The notes beneath the pieces were generated by a model. It saw only the letters and a list, made by a program, of their open reading frames with translations. It made no database searches and was not told where the DNA came from. Positions 8,076 to 18,680 of a stretch of DNA of 21,387 nucleotides are shown one piece after another (position 1 is the first letter of the stretch; each line of letters starts with the position of its first letter). The stretch is from Cerioporus squamosus. Its lineage: Eukaryota; Basidiomycota; Agaricomycetes; Polyporales; Polyporaceae. The position numbers were made by a program, and so were the translations under genes. The stretch is taken from assembly GCA_022592435.1 (NCBI GenBank), contig JABYQS010000472.1, forward strand, positions 1 to 21,387, written 5' to 3'.

Positions 8076-9114
8076 TTACCCTTTCGTCTCGGACTCCTTT
8101 GATGAGGGTGCGAGCTTCCTCAGCGACACATCGTAGACGACTGTTGGCGAGGGTTGCCGAGATAAAGTCAGAAAGAGGGGAAAAGAAAGGATTGCGTCTA
8201 CGTACCTTCCTCTATCTTCTTAATATCATACTTCAAGCTGTCGTAACGGCGCCTCAAGGTATCGTTCTTGAGGTTGAGCTACAAGAGGGTGAGCAACCCG
8301 ATCCATAGATCGAACAAGGGAGTCCTTACCATGGAGAATCCTGCAAAGAGGTCCTTCACAAACAACGAAATCTTGATGGGCTGCTCGAAGTCACCAAGGG
8401 TGACGGCGTTGACGGCCAATCGCGACTGTTGGCAACGGTGAATATATAGAGTACGAGTCGCCGAAGGTTTGCCAGGAAGCACATCGGCTACTCACCAACT
8501 CGTTCACCATGGAGATTACTCCATGAAGATAGTCCTCGGCCGGCAGAGCCAGGCGCCCTTGCCATTCGGGTTTGACTGTAGAGTAGTAGGAAGGTGAGCA
8601 TGATTTCAAAGCCTAAAGCGGAGGCCTCCGTACTTCCGATAGTCTCGGCCACCGCTGGGAGCGACAGAAGCCCGCCTGAGTGCAGGTATTCCACGAGCGT
8701 GGCGGAAAAGACGGCGTTGCGCAGCGAGTTCTGCCACATTTCTTTCCATTTCCAGAACTGGTCGGGAGGGATGATATCAGCGAGCGCGGCGGTCGTTTCC
8801 CGGCAGCTCTCCAGGACCGGGCGAGCCGTGTCGAGCAACGCGGGCACTGGAGGTCGGGTCAGCAAAACTTGGCCAAGACTCAGTAGTTCTCAAACCATAC
8901 TCTGCTCAGACCGTGTGGAATGTATGCGGTTCAGGATCCCAGCAAGGGTCCGGGTCTTCTTGTCGAATTCTGTGACTTGCTCCTTGATTTTCTGCATGCA
9001 TATCGGCAGCGATGTCACCGTGTCCTACACCTGCAGCATCGCGACATATACCTCTCTGATCTCGAGCTCTGCATCGAGGATGCTGTTGATTTTATCGACG
9101 TTGTCTTGATCCAT
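8076..9114 (-). CDS. TSN: Translin
   Basis: Translin is a small all-helical RNA/DNA-binding protein that forms octameric shells, and with its partner TRAX makes the C3PO ribonuclease; the catalytic residues belong to TRAX. Minus-strand exons are 9114..9052, 8991..8901, 8846..8634, 8575..8496, 8425..8330, 8278..8206 and 8140..8076 (TAA). All junctions are GT..AG, all phases close, and the product is 226 residues, as against 228 in human translin. Landmarks in order are ELEIREKIKEQVTEFDKKTR, DQFWKWKEMWQNSLRNAVFS, VEYLHSGGLLS, AEDYLHGVISMVNELSRLAV, NAVTLGDFEQPIKISLFVKD and NLKNDTLRRRYDSLKYDIKK followed by IEEVVYDVSLR, which match the vertebrate protein nearly position by position. No TRAX gene lies in the window. 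The assignment is secure. Confidence 0.95.
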
Positions 9115-9794
9115 GGTGATGACTGCCGCAGCTGCAACCACACAGCGGCGCTTAAGTAGTACGGTGGATGTGGTCGGGGAACAAACAGTGGGAATGGGCA
9201 GCGCCCGCCTTACCGAGTTATGCGGCGTCCAAGCGCCCAACCCCCGGCTGGCTCATCTGGTCGACTGATAAAATTCGGCGCCGTTCGGCGGCCACACGCT
9301 CCAGGGGTAGGAGGAATCAAAGCGACAGAGCGAATCGACAAGCCGAAATCTTGCGCACTCGGCATGGTGTCGGCAAAGCATGTCCATCGCTGGCAGACGG
9401 CGTCAAGATGGTCAGTCGGCGAAAGAGAGATCTTGAGGAGAAGAACACGCCGGAAGGCTTCGGACGAAGTGGAAGGCATGGTTGCATACATATACTACAA
9501 TTTAGCCCGTGTGAAATTGTGAGTACATGTCGAGAGGTTGAGATACATGGGGGTGCAAAAAAACTACACGAGTTAATGGCATGCATTGATGATTCTAAGC
9601 AACTTCTGAAAAGGTACGATGGTCGTAAAGTGAGTGTGCAACATACGAGGCAGCGAGAAGAGGGGAGAGAGCAGACCCACCTGATCCAGGCGCCCACTAT
9701 CCGGTGTGGCGCGACGCGACTGCTCGGCTAGTTAGCATCGACTCCGGGGCACCTCTTCCTCTACTACTGGTCTTCGGCTTCTCAGCTTGCTATC
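9115..9794. other. Divergent intergenic region upstream of translin and the 9795 gene
   Basis: These 680 bases contain overlapping open frames on both strands (for example minus 9210-9491 and 9317-9697, plus 9168-9731), but none shows domain-like content or splice sites joining it to a neighbour. The translin promoter must lie at the left and that of the 9795 gene at the right, where a CT-rich leader (about 9750-9790) precedes the ATG. I see no RNA gene or repeat. Confidence 0.4.
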
Positions 9795-10329
9795 ATGGGG
9801 AAGCGCTCTCGTGCTCAGACGGCTGCTTGTGCGCGCACAGTGGAGGCTGGTGGAGGGCTTCGGGTTCGAGAAGAAGCGAAGGCGAGAACTTGCGGATGCG
9901 GAGGAGAAGTCAGCCAAGGAGAAGCGGGATGCGCGTGCAGCCGTCCGCGCGAAGAAGACTGCCAAGCTTCGTGATTTACTGGCAATAACTCCCATCCTCG
10001 ACCATGCACTCGTGGGCCCGAGGACAACCAATGCGGTGATCAAAGAACAGCTCGCGTGGCATCGGATGTTCGTCGACACCGGGCCCAAGGACAAGAAGCA
10101 GATCCCGAAAGTGTCAGACTTACCGAACAAACAAGCCATGCTCCCCGCTCTGGTGGCAGCCATCCAACGCTATACGTCCACTCCAACTCTGCAGCAGGTA
10201 GCTACAGAGGAGTTGTCCAAGGCGAGGCGGGTGGCCGAGGATGCGCAGCGTGCGCAGAACACGGAAGATATGGCGGTCAATGATGGGGATTGGGAAGCCT
10301 TGGATGAGCAGCTCGACACGTATTTGTGA
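9795..10329 (+). CDS. Unrecognised protein; start region out of frame with main reading frame
   Basis: The ATG at 9795 opens MGKRSRAQTAACARTVEAGG, but within about 25 codons this frame must change to the one coding the rest, which runs from about 9858 to the TGA at 10327-10329 without interruption. No GT..AG intron of credible length joins them, so either the sequence has an error near 9855-9875 or the start lies elsewhere. The main part (about 155 residues) has a Lys/Arg/Glu-rich helix (EKKRRRELADAEEKSAKEKR), then KLRDLLAITPILDHALVG, VIKEQLAWHRMFVDTG, IPKVSDLPNKQAMLPALVAA, and an acidic end NDGDWEALDEQLDTYL. The pattern L..QL.WHR....P....NK..ML..L..AI.RY recalls a short helical module I have seen in uncharacterised agaricomycete proteins, some linked to mobile elements; this is recollection, not a match. 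No function is proposed. Confidence 0.5.
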
Positions 10330-10834
10330 GGGCGACTTAAAGTTTGACAGCTGTCGTATGTGACGTGATTGAGTTACTACTTATACTATGGATATGCACA
10401 CGTTCGTACTGCGTTTTACTCTCACTAAGTCGTGCTCCGAGCGTGTCCCAGATCGCGTTGTCGATCGTGTTTGTTCGCTTGGAGGCTGCAAGGCACGACG
10501 GATTGACAAGCGAGACCTAGCGAGACTGCCAAGGAGGAGGACGAGAGCAACGCGGGAGGAGATGCCGGCGACAGAGTCACAGAGATAATACGGCATCGAG
10601 CGCTAAACATGGTTGGCTGATTATCTAAGTTACATAAGCCGGACGGCGGCTACTGGGCGCTGCCCATCCCCACAAACAGGTGCAAAGAACGCGCTTGACG
10701 CGTCTCATTCCGCTCTCGCTGCAGGCGCCGTCTCGCTTCCGCCATCCGCCACCTCGGTCTCTGACTTGCCTGTCCTCCCCCTCCCCCTCCCCGCCTTCCC
10801 TGTACGCGACGCTCGTGCCCGACTCGCCAGGTCT
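10330..10834. promoter_or_regulatory. Upstream region of SEN1
   Basis: These 505 bases lie between the 9795 gene and the SEN1 ATG. Just before the start is a pyrimidine-rich tract (cctccccctccccctccccg at about 10773-10795), typical of fungal promoters of constitutive genes. An ATG at 10609 begins a three-codon upstream frame (ATG GTT GGC TGA) that would act as a short uORF if the transcript starts before it. The SEN1 frame is open back to about 10613 but has no ATG there, so the start at 10835 is preferred. Confidence 0.5.
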
Positions 10835-13800
10835 ATGGCGTCGCAGCCACCGCGCCCGGATGAGGTGAAGAAAAAGCTTCTCGAGCTCCGGGACCAGCCC
10901 GTGGCCATCGCGTCAGACGATGTCCTACGAATCGTATCGACCTACCTTCTTGGCAGCCTCAAGAAACCGGACAGCCTCGACAACGTCTCGCCAAAGTTTG
11001 GACACTGGTTCTGTTCTCAGGCAGAGGACCTCGCGAGGGAGGCGGCCACCTTCCTCATCCGCCTGCACGCGTACAACAGTAGCTCTGTGGACATATGGAG
11101 GGCGCAGCTGAAGCGCGTGCTTTCGCGTTGCTGCTACTGCGTCAGAGGAATGCATGAGGCCGAGACTATGTCTAGACACACGTGAGTCGTCCGTATACGT
11201 TTGTAGCAGCCCTTTCCTGCACGCAGGGATCATTCTGCAAGAGTCATGCCACTAGGTCCCGCGTTGATATGGTCGACGCAGGTTCTGGGGAGATATGACG
11301 CGAGGGAATATTCGTACCCTGCGAATGAGGCCAGGTCGTCGCTTGCTGCAGACAATAGCAAGGAAGAGTCGAAGCTCCGGAGGAGCGTGGTAGTGTTAAG
11401 AGAGGTAGTGGGTCCGCTCCAGGACAAGAGCCAATCTGGGAGACGTGCTTCTGTAGCCTAAACAGCGACGGCGTGGCACAGGCTATTGCATCCAGTGTAT
11501 ACTCCATACGCGATGCGTTTACTTTTTGGAAGCCACCCGTCCTGCCTCTGCAATATGACGCTTACTGATATTTCGTGTCTACACAGATACTTCGGAGCGT
11601 TTAGTGACGATATTCTCAAGAACTTCTATAAGAGTTTTCACAAGTTCTTGGCCGATACTGTCGTCAAGCTGCTCGCGGAGAAGGGCTTTCTTGTGCAGGA
11701 GACGCGCGACTCTGGACGGACACTTGCAGATGCACCTCCTCCAGTCACCTTCCTCATGCTGACATATCTGCAGATGCTCGAAGATGACCGTATTGTCACG
11801 CTACTACATACCTATTTCCCTCACGCTCCTGTCAAGTCCTGGCCGACCGACATTCCACCTCCAGTCCTTCTAGCATTACTCTTTGATGACACTGCAGAAG
11901 TGCGTTCTTGGGCGCAGAAACAGTGCACGCTATGTGAAGTCGCGCCAACACCAATGGAGAACTTCCTCCCGGCGCATACGACCGTTCTCAAGGCTGTAGC
12001 CACTGCTATAGCATCTTCTCGTCCTTTGCGCGACTGCTTCGCGAGCGAATACAAACTCTCGCTCCTGCAGGACCAAACAACCATCTGGACCAGTTGGACG
12101 ACTCTGCTTCGATTTGTGCCCATCGAGCTCTTTCGCTCTAGCAGATCCTTCGACCTTGATCTGCGTCATATCATCATAGGTCATCTGCACGACACTGGAA
12201 ACCGTCAGCCATTTCGCTATCTTCAGTGTGTTCATGCACTAACCCATTATTCTCGGGTCTACTCTCATACATACTATACACAACGCAATAGATTTCATCG
12301 ACGTCCTGAAGAGCTTCATCATAGTTCTGCGCCGAATGGGTCCAGATATATGGCAGGACGAGGGCCCAGAGTACGCACATGTCGTCTTCAACTCGATCAA
12401 AGACAACACACGTTATGCGGACATCCTGTGCAACCTGGCTGCCCCAGTACCAAAGGACGACTGGCAACTCAAGTGGTTGGAGGTTTACGCTAACACCGTC
12501 GGCAAGCTCCCGGTGTTCAAGGATATTCTTCCGTCAGTGCTGCAGTTCTTGTGCGAGCAACTGCAGCATGTACGATTCAAGGCCGTCCGACCAAATGCGA
12601 TGAGTATCGCGTCCAGAGTAGGTTGACCGTGTTACCAGCGTGTTGCAACACTAACGCCCTTCCACACAGCTCCTCTTCGCAGTCCTCTCCCAGCAAGGCA
12701 AGAGCGAGAGCTCGTCGCGGCAGGACCTTGTCCTGGACCTGCTCACCGTACATTCCGGGGTGTTCGTCAACGTCGCTTTCGGTAAGAGTTATGCGGACGA
12801 GGCCTGGGAGGATGCTCGGAAGCAGGCGCGACGGTTGATCGAGCGAGCGCTCATTACGGACGTCCGCAGAGTTGCGGCCGCTGTCACCTCGCTCTGCTCC
12901 GCGAGCAGCGATACGGCCGTTCCGTCTGGTCCCCTCATCCATGAGCGTGTCTGGAAGAACATCTACGAAGGCATAGAGGGCAATGACTCCCAGGCGATCG
13001 CGTTGCTCTTGTCGGTTCTGCACCACGTCGCCCACATGGATGACCTCAAACCGGTCGCCTTCGAGGATACCTTCAAGAAGTCCAAGACACCCACGGCGCT
13101 CCAGGCGTCGCTCGTCGCTGTCAATACCGCGCTGTCTGTGCTCCGCACTGGCTTCAGGGACGTCCTCGGCCGCTACACCGACCTCAGCCCCGCGTCGGCT
13201 GCGGTCGGTCTCCTTGGTCAGGACGACGTCGTCAAGCATGTCATCTGCTTGATGTTCTCTCCGGTGGAGGCCCTCCAGGAGGCCGCACAAGGCCTTGTGG
13301 CACTCGCTTATGACGTCGACGGCCGTCTCGACTCTTTCCGTGCCCTTCTCGAACGCTGTCCTGGCGCGTCCTTCAGCGGTATTATCTACTGCCTACAGAC
13401 ATACAACCAGTATGCGACGGTCGTACCCGAGGCCTGCTCGCTCTCGCAAGCGCTGGCGCGCTGCTTGACGGACGTCATCGACTGTCTGTGCTCGAGGGCG
13501 TCGGGCCTCCTCGTCCAGGACTCCTACCTCAAGGCAGCAGGCGCGGTCCTGGAAGAGAATATTCCGAAGTGGTGGCACCTGATGACGGACGCTCTTTGCG
13601 TCATCTTTGCGCACACGCCGAAGTGGGCGCGCTTCTTTGAGAACGAGGAGATGGTGCTGTGGATGCGGGACGCGCTCATCTTCGGGCGCGACCTGCTCGC
13701 GCAGCGGCGGATACTGGAGGCCGGGGCGTTGGCGCGGAAGGACGCTGGCGGGGGGACCGGGCGGAAGCTGACTGGGGTGGGGAAGAAGATGGTGGACGAC

Positions 13801-16800
13801 CTGCAGCAGGTGCTGTTCGAGCTGACCAAGTGGCTGCGCTTGACGGACGAGGAGCTGCTGCATCAGTCGTTCGCGCTGCTCGAGACGCTGCTCGAGTGCT
13901 TCCGGGAGACGGAGACGCGTCCCCGCCCGGAGACGTTCCACAGGATTCAGCGGCACATCGACGATGCGCGGAAGAACGACCCGAATAGGATGAAGTCGCG
14001 GCTGGACTCGACGCGCGTGCTCAGGCTGCAGGAGGCTATTGGGGCGTTTGACGAGGATGACGACGAGATACAGTTCATCTCGCATACCTTCGCGCCGCCG
14101 AAGGAGAAGAAGCCTGCGAAGGGAGAGCCCAAGGCGAAGGCTGAGCCCCGACATATTCTCAAGAGCTCGGTCGACGCGAAGGGGAAGGGCTTGGACCGCA
14201 AGGCTGGCAAGCCCTCCATCACGAACTACTTCTCCGCTGCTGACCAGAAGAGGCTCGATGTCGATTCCCGCGCCAGGGCGACTTCCGGACCGAGCCGACC
14301 AGCTCCTGTCCCTGCGAAGCCTTCTAAGCCGTTCCTCAAAGACGAAAGCGCGAAGACCAGCACAGCGGCGTCGAGCACGGTGGTATCATCAAGCAGCGAG
14401 GATGAGGAGAGCGACGACGATGACGAGGGTCCGAAGGGCCTGGAGGCGTTGTCGAAGCTGCAGCGGACTCCGACGATCAAGAAGCCAGCCGAGCGGCGAC
14501 AAGTCAAAATGCTTGACCTACCAACGAGCGGCAAGAATGCGAGGCTCGAGCAGATACGCAAGCGCGACGACGCCCGCCGCACGCACCTCCGTCTCAAGCC
14601 GGACGTCTCACCTCTCTACCGCACGCTGCTGTCGTGGAACTACGACCATGACGGGCCCATGCCTCCAGGGGACAAGGCGCGGCTGGCGTCCGTGCCCGAC
14701 CGGTTCAAGGACTATGGCCATTTTCGTGGCATCTTCGAGCCAATCCTGTTTCTAGAGCTGTGGAACCAGCTGATGGAGTCGAAGGAGAACCCGATCGAGT
14801 CGTACGAGTGCCGTATACTGAGCCGACAGTACACAGACGAGTTCATCGACCTGGAGATCACCATCGAAGGCAGCGTCGGGAAGGACTGGAACCTGATTGA
14901 CACGGACATTGTGCTGTTGACGAATACGGGCACGAAACGTCGGGTGCTGGGGAAGGTGCAGAGCTATCGGGCGTCATACATGGGCATTCAAGCGACGATC
15001 CGATACCTCGCTCAGGGCGGAGATTTCGGATTGCAAGTTGGTACTAGCTGGTCTCTTGGCAAGGTCTTGAGGTGAGTTATGATACGTGATTTTGTTACAT
15101 CAGGCTTGCATACTCATCCGCCACTCCAGCTTGTCGACACTCATTCGCGAGTACGCTGCACTCATGGCGCTTCCACACTATGATCTTCTCGATAGCATCC
15201 TCCATACCCGCCTGCCGAGACCATCGAAGGTCGAGCCGAGCGAGATTGAGAGGGTGATGAAGACCTACAACGTGAACGAACCGCAGGCGAATGCAATCCT
15301 CAAGTCTCTTGAGACCGAAGGCTTCGCTCTGATTCAAGGGTAGGTCTCCCGGAGCAACTACCTTGTTCGGTACTCAACAGTCCATAGTCCACCCGGTACT
15401 GGTAAGACCTCGACAATCTGCGGTCTGGTGCAACTGTACCTTGCTCGACGGTCGCGGGCGATTGGACGCCCAGGCGAGAAGGAGACGCCGAAGAAGATCT
15501 TGCTTTGCGCTCCGAGTAACGCCGCCATCGACGAGATTGCATACCGTCTGAAGGAGGGCGTGTCGGGTGCGGGGCATCGCGCAGAGCATCCGAAGGTTGT
15601 GCGGATTGGTACCATCAAGTCGATGAACCTCAGCGTTCGGGACGTCTCACTGGAGCATCTCATGGACCAGAAGCTTAATGCGCATCCGGAGCTGCAGAAT
15701 CCGAAGGACGCAGGAACGGAGCTGGCCCGAGTGCGGTCGGAACTAGAGTCCGTCAAGAAGCAGCGCCAGGCGAAGTTCGATGAGATTGCAACCATCCACG
15801 ACAACGCTGCGAAGATTATGGCTCTGGAGGAAGAAGTCAAGAAGCTCAACAAGCAGAAGGCCATGCTGACGCACCAGTTGGACAAGGTGAAGGACAAGCA
15901 GAAGTCTGACTATCGCACCCTCGATGCGACCCGGCGACGATTCCGCAATGAGGTCCTTCAAGAGGCCGATGTCATCTGCAGCACCTTGTCCGCGTCGGCG
16001 TACGAGTACCTGGAGCCGTTTGACTTTGAGCTCGTCATCATTGATGAAGCTGCGCAAGCCATCGAGCTCAGCTCCTTGATTCCCATGAAGTACCGCTGTA
16101 GAACCTGCATCATGGTCGGAGGTGCGAACCATCAATCTCGTAACTTGCGGTGTTGGATTGACATGAGAATACAGATCCTCAGCAGTTACCACCGACCGTG
16201 AAGTCGCAGGAGGCAAGTACTTTGTCTTGATGTCAGCTAGGTGTGGCGCTCATGCTGGTCCGCAGGCGTGCAAGCTTGGCTACGACCAATCATTGTTCGT
16301 CAGGCTTCAGAAAAGCCAGCCAGACGCAGTCCACCTTCTCAGGTAAATACTCACCCGGTCTCACACTGAACCTGCCCTCACAACGTATCCGCATGCAGCA
16401 TACAGTACCGTATGCATCCAGACATCAGTCAGTTACCGAGCAATCTCTTCTATGACGGTCGACTTCGAGACGGTCCAGACATGGCGATTAAGACCCAGCG
16501 TGCATGGCATCAGCATCCAAAGTTTGGGACGTACCGTTTCTTCAGCGTTGAGTCTGGAATGGAGGAGAACACCCCAGGTGCTGGCCATTCCCTCATCAAC
16601 CGTGCGGAATGCCAGGTCGCGGTGGCGCTGTACAACCGACTTGTCAAGGACTTTTCCTCATCGAACCTCGATTTCAAAGTTGGCGTCATCTCCATGTACC
16701 GGGGGCAAATCCTGGAGTTGCGACGCACGTTCCAGCAGCGCTTTGGAGAGGAAGTTTTGCACACCGTGGACTTCAACACCGTGGACGGTTTCCAGGGACA

Positions 16801-17590
16801 GGAGAAAGATATCATCATCTTGTCGTGCGTACGTGCAGGTCCAGGATTGACGAGTGTCGGTTTCTTGAGAGGTGAGTAAATCACGTTACCTGCCGCTCGG
16901 TCTCTATGGTCTGACCCTGGCGTAGATGTGCGGCGCATGAACGTTGCCCTGACCCGTGCGAAGGCGTCCCTGTTCGTCCTCGGGAACGCATCGACCCTTG
17001 AGAGGAGTGACGACATCTGGCGCAAGATTGTTGAGAACGCTAGGTCAAGGTCTTGTCTGATCAAGGTCAGTTGGACAATATCACATACCTGTCATTGAGT
17101 CGGCCTTGACATGACACATCCAGGCCGATCCAGGTTACTTCACTGCCCCTGCGTCGTACAACAAGGCTCCTGTACAACCCCCCAAGAGAGCCAAGCCGCC
17201 ATCCGCTGCGCCCCCTCCCCCACTTGATCTTGCGACTCCGCGTGAATTGAAATCGCTCGCGAACCGCTCGAACGACCCTGCATCAGCCTCAAGCGCACCA
17301 ACTCCGAGCTCGCCGAACGCGCCACCAGCGGAAACATCGACTGTCGCCCCGTCCTCCGAGGAGGCGCAGACCGGACAGAAGCGGCGGGCCGAGGACCCTC
17401 CGAGGGAGGCCGCAGGAAGTGGTACGTCGGCACAACCGCCAGGTCCCCCGAAACCGAAGCCAAAGCCGCCTCCCGCAAAGCGACAGAAGCAAGGCCCGAG
17501 CCTCTTTATACCCAAGAAGGTGTGTCGCCTTTTGCCACATTATCGACGTTCGTTACACGTGCTCATGGTACTCGGTGCTTTCAGCGCTGA
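10835..17590 (+). CDS. SEN1: Sen1 superfamily 1B RNA/DNA helicase
   Basis: Sen1 unwinds RNA-DNA hybrids, releases RNA polymerase II at non-coding transcripts (in yeast with Nrd1-Nab3) and limits R-loops. Exons: 10835..11181, 11587..12203, 12292..12617, 12670..15071, 15130..15339, 15388..16121, 16175..16212, 16266..16342, 16399..16871, 16926..17065, 17124..17519 and 17585..17590. Phases close exactly at 1922 codons including the stop. Residues 1 to about 960 are the helical-repeat N-terminal domain; about 980-1070 is an acidic Ser-rich linker. The helicase core shows GPPGTGKTST (Walker A, from 1301), LLCAPSNAAIDEIAYRL, a coiled prong (LESVKKQRQAKFDE), VIIDEAAQ (D1520), GDPQQLPPTV (1545), QYRMHPDIS (1586), VDGFQGQEKDIIILSCVR (1712) and RRMNVALTRAK (1744). 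The C-tail is Pro-rich with KRQKQGPSLFIPKK. Intron 7 is GC-AG; intron 1 is 405 bp. The last exon codes only Arg-stop; reading through from 17520 instead would end at 17774. The final junction is the least certain. Confidence 0.95.
11182..11586 (+). other. Unusually long first intron of SEN1 (405 bp)
   Basis: The donor gtgagt (11182) and acceptor ctacacag (11586) join ...AETMSRHT to YFGAFSDDILKNF, which reads as continuous Sen1 N-terminal domain. All other introns of this gene are 48-88 bp. The interval contains coding-like stretches in two frames (for example SARVMPLGPALIWSTQVLGR from about 11231 and DGVAQAIASSVYSIRDAFTF from about 11469), each closed by a stop, and a possible inner acceptor tgcacgcag at about 11226. 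A cryptic middle exon or an old insertion is therefore possible, but a clean two-intron model was not found. Confidence 0.6.
16213..16265 (+). other. GC-AG intron in SEN1
   Basis: After TVKSQE the sequence reads gag|gcaagt, the classic GC donor context, and ends with gtccgcag at 16265. Removing the 53 bases joins GDPQQLPPTVKSQE to ACKLGYDQSLFVRLQ in frame, which is correct across this conserved helicase segment. Reading through instead meets a TGA after five codons (ASTLS). No GT donor gives a continuous frame. Confidence 0.85.
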
Positions 17591-18680
17591 CACTCAACGC
17601 TACTATCTCTCAGCGCTCTGCATACACTCTCGCACATCGTACTCATCGCATAGCTTGCATTATCGTCACCACATCGTACATCGTACTCGGTGTGTTTCCA
17701 CGCACGCACATAGTAACTTATCTTGCATGTACACATCATCAGGTAATCGTAGGACTAGGCTCGAACCTCTCTAATGCAACCATCATGACACCGCATGCTC
17801 GTTCGTTTGAGCCAGTATGACTGCTCTGAGTGTTCCCATACAACCGCGGCCGACAGGATCACCGCCCACTGCGCGCCACCACATGCTGCAAGCCTTGTAA
17901 GTAAAGAGGGCCGGCACGAGATGATCGGGCAGCACCTGCACCAAGGAAAAATCACCGATGAGGATCATCCTGGCCTGGTGATGGAACTCCACTTGCACTA
18001 TGATTCATGAACATTGCAGCGCATGTTGACGAGCTGAAGCCTTGGCTCTTGATCATCGTCCGGCGTAAAGGCACCAGCGGCACAGGTGCATCTGAACAGA
18101 TGCGTGATTCCATCAAGCAGACTCTCAAGACTCAATGACGCACGATTCACAATGCCCTATGTAGCAGTATATAGCATCTGCGATGATTGATCTGCGCCGG
18201 AACCTCGATTTACCTTCCAGGTGGACTCGACAGCGCCCACAACAGGGCGGCGAGCGACGGGAGGGCTAGCGGCTGCATCGTGATGCGAGATGGACGAAAG
18301 CAGGGTATAACGTGTTTCCGAGACGAATCGATACAGTACAGGCAGGGATACGGCGCTCTTGTGTGTGCAGTGTACGAGCACAGTGTACACAACATGCATG
18401 ATGGAAGTCTGTCCTCGGATACCGGCCCCGCCCAGCGGGAGGTCGATATCCCTGTGCGGACGACGACGACGAGCAGCAGCAGCAGCAGAGGCTGAGAGGC
18501 TGGGTAGGGGGAAATGGGGCAGGGAAAGGAGGGCAGAGCAGCGCCCACTGCGAAAACGCAAAGCAGTCCCCACAACTGCGGCTGCGCACCGCAGAGGGGG
18601 GAATCCAGAACTTGGGGGAGTCAATCGAGAGCGGGTGAAAGGAGGAGGAGCGGAGACGACGGCGGCGGGGCGCAGTGCGA
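17591..18680. other. Long stretch between SEN1 and the GH71 gene, no convincing gene
   Basis: The first about 200 bases are AT- and TC-rich and probably the SEN1 3' untranslated region. Between 17817 and 18138 lie coding-like fragments on the plus strand: an ATG frame MTALSVPIQPRPTGSPPTAR ending at a TAA at 17898-17900, an overlapping frame VSKEGRHEMIGQHLHQGKIT, and a third ending AHVDELKPWLLIIVRRKGTS ... LKTQ-stop at 18138. They do not assemble into a gene with normal introns. A GAC/AGC trinucleotide run lies at 18459-18488. The part near 18500-18680 should hold the GH71 3' end. Confidence 0.4.
18459..18488. repeat. Compound trinucleotide microsatellite (GAC)4 ... (AGC)5
   Basis: Four gac units (18459-18470) are followed after one base by five agc units (18472-18486) and a partial ag. 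It is non-coding in the model given here, about 190 bases beyond the GH71 stop codon, and could be length-polymorphic. Confidence 0.85.

Noticed and set aside
9210..9697. Overlapping minus-strand open frames upstream of translin
   Set aside because: They overlap each other in different frames, have no domain content and show no splice sites connecting them to a neighbour.
11246..11461. Open frame inside the SEN1 first intron as a separate gene
   Set aside because: It lacks a convincing ATG context, has no recognisable domain and lies between splice sites that join conserved Sen1 sequence.
12577..14154. Long antisense open frames opposite SEN1 exon 4
   Set aside because: They are mirror frames of a GC-rich coding exon; the plus strand encodes conserved Sen1 sequence throughout.
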